Shown here: positions 6,550 through 12,155 of the stretch, piece after piece | Numbering within the stretch: position 1 is the first letter of the stretch | Layout of the letters: every line of letters starts with the position of its first letter | Assembly: GCA_036337765.1 (NCBI GenBank) | Contig: JAYZDP010000041.1 | Coordinates: 1-15,023, forward strand | Length of the DNA stretch: 15,023 nucleotides | Source of the DNA: JAYZDP01 sp036337765 | Lineage (GTDB): Bacteria > Acidobacteriota > Thermoanaerobaculia > Multivoradales > Multivoraceae | Direction of reading: 5' to 3' | Position numbers and translations under genes: made by a program | Notes under the pieces: generated by a model | What the model was told of the DNA's origin: nothing | Databases searched by the model: none | The model's input: the letters and a program-made list of their open reading frames with translations, nothing else

Positions 6550-7241
6550 CCGCCACGAGCTGGCTGCCTCCACTCTTCGCCGATCTCCCCGCCGGGCTCG
6601 CGGAGAGCTTCCTGCCCCATCGACCCTGGCAGTTGCTCGGCGAGCCGCTCGCCGAGCTCCTTGCTGCCCTTCCCTCCGAACGGATCGAGACCGCGCTTCA
6701 GCCAGAGGCGCACCTGTCGGGTGACCGCGTCGTCATTGGCAAGGGCACGCGAATCGCGCCCGGCGCGACGCTCGAGGGCCCAGTCTTCATCGGTGAGAAC
6801 GTAGACATCCGCTGTGGCGCCTATGTCCGCGGCGGCGCCTGGATCGGAGACGGCTGCACTGTCGGCGCCAATACCGAGGTCAAGCGCTCGATCCTGTTAC
6901 CGACAGCCAAGGCTCCCCACCTCAACTACGTCGGCGACTCGATCCTGGGCCGTGACGTCAATCTCGGCGCGGGCACGGTGCTGTCGAACTTTCGCCACGA
7001 CGGCGGGCAGATCCGCATCGCTCGAGCGGGAGGAGAGCCGTTCGAGACCGGCCGCCGCAAACTCGGCGCCATCCTGGGCGACGAGGTCAAGACCGGCTGC
7101 AACAGCGTGCTGCACCCTGGAGTGATCGTCGGCCGCGGGACCGAGATCTATCCGCTCGTCCAGCTGCGCTCCGGGGCCTACCCGGCCGACTCGATCGTCA
7201 AGCTGCTCCAGGAGATCAACGTGGTCACGAAGCGACGCTAG
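6546..7241 (+). CDS. Stand-alone left-handed beta-helix protein, GlmU acyltransferase-domain-like
   Basis: This 231-residue protein is made mostly of hexapeptide repeats (for example VIGKGTRIAPGATLEGPVFIG) that fold as a left-handed beta-helix. The segment KAPHLNYVGDSILG at 122-135 resembles KAGHLTYLGDAEIG in the GlmU acetyltransferase domain, and His125 aligns with the GlmU catalytic histidine. NLGAGTVLSNFRHDGG is also GlmU-like. There is no nucleotidyltransferase domain. The N-terminal 50 residues contain RPWQLLGE, which recalls the linker of sugar nucleotidyltransferase-like proteins. A role in acylating a sugar or sugar nucleotide is inference; the acceptor is unknown. I chose the TTG at 6546-6548: it overlaps the preceding TGA (TTGA) and has AGGA 6 nt upstream (6536-6539). 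Its 3' end overlaps the convergent phosphatase gene by 17 bp. Confidence 0.8.
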   Translation: MTATSWLPPLFADLPAGLAESFLPHRPWQLLGEPLAELLAALPSERIETALQPEAHLSGDRVVIGKGTRIAPGATLEGPVFIGENVDIRCGAYVRGGAWIGDGCTVGANTEVKRSILLPTAKAPHLNYVGDSILGRDVNLGAGTVLSNFRHDGGQIRIARAGGEPFETGRRKLGAILGDEVKTGCNSVLHPGVIVGRGTEIYPLVQLRSGAYPADSIVKLLQEINVVTKRR

Positions 7242-8463
7242 TCGCCTCGCGGCGTTGCACCACGACGACTGTCCGATCATCGCTGGCGTGGCCGTGCGCG
7301 CAGAAGCCCGAGACCGCCGCGAAGACCGCGGCACACACGTCCTGTGCCGGCTGCCCGCGAAGTCCCCGCACGGCGTCGATCAGACGATCGACACCGTACT
7401 CCTCGTCGTCCCCGCAGCTCGCCTCGACGATGCCGTCCGTGTACATGACGATCATGTCGCCAGGCGCCAGCGAGACGAAGCCGCGCTCGTAGGTCGCGTC
7501 GGGCACCGGGCCGAGGACCAGGCCCCCGGACCGCAAGAGCGTCACCTCCCCGGCGGCGGAAAGGTAAAACGGAGGCGGATGGCCGGCGTTGACGTAGAGG
7601 AAGTTGCCGTTGCGCTCGAGCTCGCCATAGAACATCGAGACGAAGCGCGACGTGAGGCTCGACTGGTGAATGATCTGGTTGAGCCGCTCCATGGTGCGCA
7701 CAATCTTGTACTCACGCCCCAGACCCATGTGCAGGCCCATGTACACGTCACGCACCTGTAGGGCCGCCGGCAGTCCGTGTCCCGACACGTCGGCGACCGC
7801 CAGACCGAGGATCTTGTCTGACAGCGCGATGTAGTCATAGTAGTCGCCACCGACGGTCTCCAGCGGCACCGAAAGGCCCGCGATGTCGAAGTCGCCGTAG
7901 CTCGGCGATCGCCGGGGCAGGATCGAAGCCTGGATTTTGCGCGCCTGGCGCAGCACATCGTCGAAACGCTCCTGGCGGATCTTCTGGTTGAACGAGTGGC
8001 GCAGGACTCCGAGCGAAACCAGCGAGGCCTCGCGGTCGCGCCCGGAATGCAGGTCAAAGGCGACCAGATACTCCTCCTCGCCCACCGCGATCGCAGCGAA
8101 GTTCTCCGCCCCCAACGCAGCTTCGATCTCGGGGTCGAGGCTCGGATCGTCCGCACTCATGTACACCACACCGTGGTTCAGGCACTGGTTGACCGGCGGG
8201 TAGGACCGATCGAGCCGAGGGGGGTCGTCGATCTCGGGTGCATCCCCGAAGCTGCGAACCAGCAAGAAGGAGCTACCGTGCTCCTCGCGCCGGTACACGC
8301 GACCGCCGCTCACTCCGAGCCGATCGCCGACCCGCGCGGTGATCGCCTCGGCGGACTCGACGACCGTGATGCCGATGTCTTCATGGTGCGGAATCGACTC
8401 GACAGCCTTCTCGGCACCGTCGATCAGGCTGCCGATATCCGAGAGGAGAATCGGGTCGCTCAT
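7225..8463 (-). CDS. GAF-like sensor with PP2C (SpoIIE/RsbU-type) serine phosphatase
   Basis: This is a 412-residue soluble protein. Residues about 20-165 look like a GAF-type sensor domain, a helical linker (about 165-190, RFDDVLRQARKIQASILPRR) follows, and residues 195-412 form a PP2C domain of the SpoIIE/RsbU class. The metal-binding motifs are complete: GGDYYDY at 205-211, ADVSGHG at 224-230, YTDG at 341-344 and ASDDRT with Asp395-Asp396. Such enzymes dephosphorylate STAS anti-anti-sigma proteins, so the STAS protein at 1249-1584 is a candidate substrate (inference). The ligand of the N-terminal domain is unknown. The ATG at 8461-8463 overlaps the nupC stop by 4 bp and has no good Shine-Dalgarno, which indicates translational coupling to nupC. 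The frame is open further upstream, but that part lies inside nupC. Confidence 0.9.
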   Translation of the reverse strand: MSDPILLSDIGSLIDGAEKAVESIPHHEDIGITVVESAEAITARVGDRLGVSGGRVYRREEHGSSFLLVRSFGDAPEIDDPPRLDRSYPPVNQCLNHGVVYMSADDPSLDPEIEAALGAENFAAIAVGEEEYLVAFDLHSGRDREASLVSLGVLRHSFNQKIRQERFDDVLRQARKIQASILPRRSPSYGDFDIAGLSVPLETVGGDYYDYIALSDKILGLAVADVSGHGLPAALQVRDVYMGLHMGLGREYKIVRTMERLNQIIHQSSLTSRFVSMFYGELERNGNFLYVNAGHPPPFYLSAAGEVTLLRSGGLVLGPVPDATYERGFVSLAPGDMIVMYTDGIVEASCGDDEEYGVDRLIDAVRGLRGQPAQDVCAAVFAAVSGFCAHGHASDDRTVVVVQRREATSVAS

Positions 8464-10094
8464 GCGGGGATCAGCATGCCCGCGATGGTCGCTGTCAGCC
8501 AGGAGGCGATCGCTCCGCCACACATCGCCTTCAGCCCGAGCTTCGCCAACGTAGCCTTGCGCTGGGGCGCCACCGCCGAAATGCCACCGATCTGGATTCC
8601 GATCGACGAGAAGTTGGCGAAACCGCACAGGGCGTAGGTCGAGATGATCACGGCGCGGTCGCTGAGCTCGCCGGCTTGGATATAGCTGCCCAGCGTGCCG
8701 AACGCGACGAACTCGTTGAGCGACAGTTTGACTCCCAGGAGGTTGCCGACCTTCGAGGCATCCGCCCAGGGCACGCCCATCAACCAAGCCAGAGGGCTGA
8801 GCAGAACCCCGAAGAGCTTCTGCAGAGAGCCCGGGAAGAAGCCCTCATACTCGCCTGTGACAGGCGAAAGGCTCTGCGCCCCGTACTGGACGTAGCTACC
8901 GTCTAAAAGGCGGCCGTCGATGAGCCCGTCGAGGAAGCTCAGCACGACATCGACCACCGCGATCAACGCGATAAAGCCCAGCAGCATGGCGCCAACGTTG
9001 ACCGCCAGCCGTAAGCCGTCGGAGATGCCGTTGGTGGCGGCCTCGATGAGGTTGTCGCCCGAGTCGATCTCGGGCAGCGAAATGTCGCCGGAGGTCTCCG
9101 ACTTCTCGCGCTCGGGGTAGATAATCTTGCCGACCACCAAGGCGGCCGGTGCCGACATCACAGATGCCGCGATTAGATGTCCGGCCGGGACACCGAACGC
9201 GATGTAGCCCGCCAGCACGCCGCCAGCGATGGTGGCGAAACCACCGACCATGACGGTCAAGAGCTCCGATCTCGTCATCCCGGCGAGAAAAGGCTTGACC
9301 AGCAGTGGAGCCTCGGTCTGACCGACGAAGATGTTGGCGCTGCAAGACATGGTCTCGGCACCGCTGGTACCGAGCGTCCAGCGCATGAAGCGCGCCAGCG
9401 TCTCGATCAGGCGCGACATGATGCCGAGGTAGTACAGGACGCTCATGAAGCCGCCGAAGAAGACGATCGTCGGCAGCACCCTGAACGCGAACTGGACTCC
9501 GAAGCCCGGCCACGGGCTACCATCGCCCGTCGCCCAGTGCTGCGGGCTGGCAAGGTTGCCGAACAAGAAGCGAGCGCCGTAGTCCGAGAGGTTCAGAAAC
9601 CCCGTGACGCGAATGCTGGCGGCTTGGAAAATGCGCTGGCCGTGCATGCCCTGCGAGGTGAGCCAAGCAACGACAATCGAGATCACGAGCACCTGCAGCG
9701 GGAGCTGTAGCTTCGGCACCAGGCGGAAGCGAGAGTTGGCGACCAGGGCGACGAGAACGAGCCAGAAAGCCGACGCCGACACGCTCGAATCGAGATAGTA
9801 GAGGACGGCGGCAGCCGCGAATGCCCCCGCCAAGAACACGCCGACGCGAGGCCAGTTGCTGGACCCGGCCTCGAAGCGCAGGGTCATGTAGACGATGAGG
9901 AGGCCGCCAAAGACCGCCATGCCGATGAAGCTGAGAACATCCTCGCGCAGAATGATGAGCGCGAACAGGAACTGCAGGCCCAGACCCCAGACCACCGGCC
10001 TTAGCTTCACCTCGCGACGATGGTAGGAGAGAGCCCAGGCAAGCCCCAGCAACGCCACCAGCCCCAGCACGCTGATCAGATTGGCTACGGGCAA
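8460..10094 (-). CDS. nupC: Concentrative nucleoside transporter (NupC/CNT family), enlarged
   Basis: This is a 544-residue inner-membrane cation-coupled nucleoside importer. The CNT signatures are intact: NIFVGQTEAPLLVKP with GQTEAP at 258-263, and the second half-site ALCGFANFSSIGIQIGG with Asn494, Ser496 and Ser497. In Vibrio cholerae CNT the matching QTE and N-x-x-S residues bind the nucleoside. The C-terminus (TATIAGMLIP) is also typical. Bacterial NupC proteins are usually about 400-430 residues. The excess is mainly residues about 55-155, which hold about four hydrophobic stretches between the first two conserved segments, plus a longer loop near residues 395-430. The start is a TTG at 10092-10094 with GAGGG about 7 nt upstream; no in-frame ATG or GTG lies further upstream before hflC ends. 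It lies 54 bp after hflC and overlaps the phosphatase gene by 4 bp. Confidence 0.92.
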   Translation of the reverse strand: MPVANLISVLGLVALLGLAWALSYHRREVKLRPVVWGLGLQFLFALIILREDVLSFIGMAVFGGLLIVYMTLRFEAGSSNWPRVGVFLAGAFAAAAVLYYLDSSVSASAFWLVLVALVANSRFRLVPKLQLPLQVLVISIVVAWLTSQGMHGQRIFQAASIRVTGFLNLSDYGARFLFGNLASPQHWATGDGSPWPGFGVQFAFRVLPTIVFFGGFMSVLYYLGIMSRLIETLARFMRWTLGTSGAETMSCSANIFVGQTEAPLLVKPFLAGMTRSELLTVMVGGFATIAGGVLAGYIAFGVPAGHLIAASVMSAPAALVVGKIIYPEREKSETSGDISLPEIDSGDNLIEAATNGISDGLRLAVNVGAMLLGFIALIAVVDVVLSFLDGLIDGRLLDGSYVQYGAQSLSPVTGEYEGFFPGSLQKLFGVLLSPLAWLMGVPWADASKVGNLLGVKLSLNEFVAFGTLGSYIQAGELSDRAVIISTYALCGFANFSSIGIQIGGISAVAPQRKATLAKLGLKAMCGGAIASWLTATIAGMLIPA

Positions 10095-10148
10095 GCTCCT
10101 ACCCTCGCTTCTGGTCGGCCCCGCACCTCCTCAGCGCCGGCTCGCTGT

Positions 10149-11090
10149 CTACGGGCCGCCGCCCTTCAAGTAACGGTAGAAATCACCGTCCGTCGACAGA
10201 ATCAGAGACGTCTCCTTGTCGACCGTGGAGCGAAACGTCTCCATGGTCTTGAGGAACTCGTAGAAGCGCCGTGAGTCCGCCGACTGGTTGTACGCGGATG
10301 CGTAGATCTCGGTGGCCTCGGCATCCGCCTTACCGTGGATCTCCTGCGCCTCCCGATAGGCCTCGGACTGGATACGCTTGAGCTCGCGATCCATCTCACC
10401 GAGGATGTTGGCCGCCTCACCCTGGCCCTCGGAGCGGAAACGATCCGCGATCCGGCGCCGTTCGGAGATCATCCGGTTGTAGACGTCGGGCCGGACCGTC
10501 TCGCCGTAGTTGATACGACGAAACCGGACGTCGAGGATCTCGATGCCGAGATCGGCCTCCGCCACCGACACCTGGGCAGCTTCGAGGATCTCCCGGCGGA
10601 TGATGTCGCGGCCGTTGCTGATCTCCGCCAGAGTGGCCGTGATCTCCGGCTGCGCCTCGTCGACGGCCGGGGCGCGGTTGGTCGAGCGGATGACCTCGAT
10701 CAGCTCGTGGTTCGCCACCGCGTTACGGGTGCCGCCATCGAGAATGTCGTCGAGGCGCGACTGTGCCCGCGACTCGTCGCGCAGCCGCTCGAGGAACTTG
10801 AGCGGATCGCTGATCCGCCACCGCGCGTAGACGTCGACCCAGATAAAGACCTTGTCCTTCGTCGGCAGCTCCTCGGCGTCACCTGACCACTCGAGAAAGC
10901 GCCGGTCGAAGCGCCGCACTTCCTGGATGAAGGGAACCTTGAACTTGAGCCCTGGTGCGGTGTGGGGCTCGCCGATCGGCTTTCCGAACTGGGTGATGAT
11001 GACCTGTTGCCACTCGTTGATGTAGTAAAAGGACTGCGAACCGACGATGAGTACGAGGACCACGACTGCGATGATCGGTAGCAACTTCAC
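10149..11090 (-). CDS. hflC: HflC, SPFH-domain partner of HflK
   Basis: This 313-residue protein has one N-terminal membrane anchor (residues about 4-23) followed by an SPFH/band-7 domain and a long helical C-terminal region. HflC and HflK form a large inner-membrane cage around the FtsH protease and modulate its access to membrane substrates. Family features seen are INEWQQVIITQFGKP just after the anchor, PGLKFKVPFIQEVRRFDRR, KDKVFIWVDVYARWRI, and the helical segment with EGQGEAANILGEMDRE and KADAEATEIYASAY. Length is close to E. coli HflC (334). The ATG overlaps the hflK stop by 4 bp (11087-11090). The 3' end is followed 54 bp later by nupC. No ftsH gene is visible in the window. Confidence 0.93.
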   Translation of the reverse strand: MKLLPIIAVVVLVLIVGSQSFYYINEWQQVIITQFGKPIGEPHTAPGLKFKVPFIQEVRRFDRRFLEWSGDAEELPTKDKVFIWVDVYARWRISDPLKFLERLRDESRAQSRLDDILDGGTRNAVANHELIEVIRSTNRAPAVDEAQPEITATLAEISNGRDIIRREILEAAQVSVAEADLGIEILDVRFRRINYGETVRPDVYNRMISERRRIADRFRSEGQGEAANILGEMDRELKRIQSEAYREAQEIHGKADAEATEIYASAYNQSADSRRFYEFLKTMETFRSTVDKETSLILSTDGDFYRYLKGGGP

Positions 11091-12112
11091 TGTGAGTCCC
11101 TCCCCGCGGCCGTCAGCGGGCCGGCACCATCCATGTTAAGTAGCGGCACCAGGCCCTCGACGTCGTCGTCGATGATGAGCTTGCGGCCGACCAGCGGCAG
11201 GATCTCGCTCATGGTCTCGAGGTACATGCGGTTGCGGGTGACGTCGGGCGCCTTGCGATACTCCTGAAATAGTGACACGAATAGCGCCGCATCGCCCTCG
11301 GAGCGATTGACGCGATTGAGCGCGTAGCCCTCGGCCTCCTGAACGGTGCGGCGCGCCTCACCCTCGGCACGGGGAATGATCTGGTTGTACTGCGACTGCG
11401 CCTCATTGATCAGTTGCTCGCGTTCCTGCTCGGCCTGGTTGACCTCGTTGAAAGAAGGCTTGACGGGATCGGGTGGGGTTACGGATTGCAGCACCACCTG
11501 GTCGACTCGGATGCCTGTCTGATACTCATCGCAGAGATCCTGCAGGCCCGTCTTGACGAGATCCTCGATCTCCTGGCGACCGACCGTGATGACCTCGTTG
11601 ACCGTTCGGTCGCCGACAACTTCTCTCATCATCGCTTCGGACATGTCACGAAACGTCTCCTCGACGTTGCGCACTCGGAACAGGAACTTCTCCGCGTCGG
11701 CGACGCGGTACTGCACCACCCACTCGACGACTGCCGCGTTGAGGTCGCCGGTCAGCATGCTCGACTCGGTCTCGTGGCCGCGACTCGTGAAATCGCTGCG
11801 CACGCCGGAGGAGACCGTGCGGAAGCCGAACTCCTCTTTCAGCTGGCGCTGAACGGGCACCTGGATGTTGCGCTCGATCCCGAACGGCAGCTTGAAATGC
11901 AATCCAGGGTTCTCCTCGCGGACGTACTTGCCGAAGCGGAGAACCACCGCCACCTCCTCGGGCTGAACGGTGTAGAAGCTCGTCGCAAGAAGCGCGAGGA
12001 CCAGGATGGCGACCACGACCCAACGCGCGCCACCGAGGTTTTTCCGGAGATTCGAGAGATCCGGAAGCTCTATCTGGGGCCCGTTTCCAAACCCCTTGTT
12101 GTCGAATGCCAT
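11087..12112 (-). CDS. hflK: HflK, SPFH-domain regulator of FtsH
   Basis: This 341-residue protein has a short cytoplasmic N-terminus (1-29, partly Gly/Asn-rich), one membrane segment (about 30-48) and an SPFH domain beginning YTVQPEEVAVVLRFGKY. That start, PGLHFKLPFGIE and the helical end (QSQYNQIIPRAEGEARR, then GDAALFVSLFQEY and TRNRMYLETM) mark HflK rather than HflC. E. coli HflK is longer (419), mainly from longer low-complexity ends. It is expected to heteromultimerise with HflC and regulate FtsH. The ATG at 12110-12112 has GAGG directly against it, too close to be a normal Shine-Dalgarno, so the start codon may be used by a leaderless or short-leader transcript. It is the first gene of an apparent hflK-hflC-nupC-phosphatase operon, divergent from the helicase gene. 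Confidence 0.93.
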   Translation of the reverse strand: MAFDNKGFGNGPQIELPDLSNLRKNLGGARWVVVAILVLALLATSFYTVQPEEVAVVLRFGKYVREENPGLHFKLPFGIERNIQVPVQRQLKEEFGFRTVSSGVRSDFTSRGHETESSMLTGDLNAAVVEWVVQYRVADAEKFLFRVRNVEETFRDMSEAMMREVVGDRTVNEVITVGRQEIEDLVKTGLQDLCDEYQTGIRVDQVVLQSVTPPDPVKPSFNEVNQAEQEREQLINEAQSQYNQIIPRAEGEARRTVQEAEGYALNRVNRSEGDAALFVSLFQEYRKAPDVTRNRMYLETMSEILPLVGRKLIIDDDVEGLVPLLNMDGAGPLTAAGRDSQ

Positions 12113-12143
12113 CCTCGAAGGCTAGCACCGTTTGGGGACAACC

Positions 12144-12149
12144 TATACT
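12144..12149 (+). promoter_or_regulatory. Possible -10 box giving a leaderless helicase transcript
   Basis: TATACT at 12144-12149 ends 6 nt before the preferred GTG at 12156, so transcription could start at or beside the start codon. There is no Shine-Dalgarno before the GTG, which fits leaderless initiation. No good -35 is seen. The same bases read CAGTATAG on the other strand, so the core is nearly symmetric and might also serve hflK. Confidence 0.35.
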
Positions 12150-12155
12150 GCGCCG

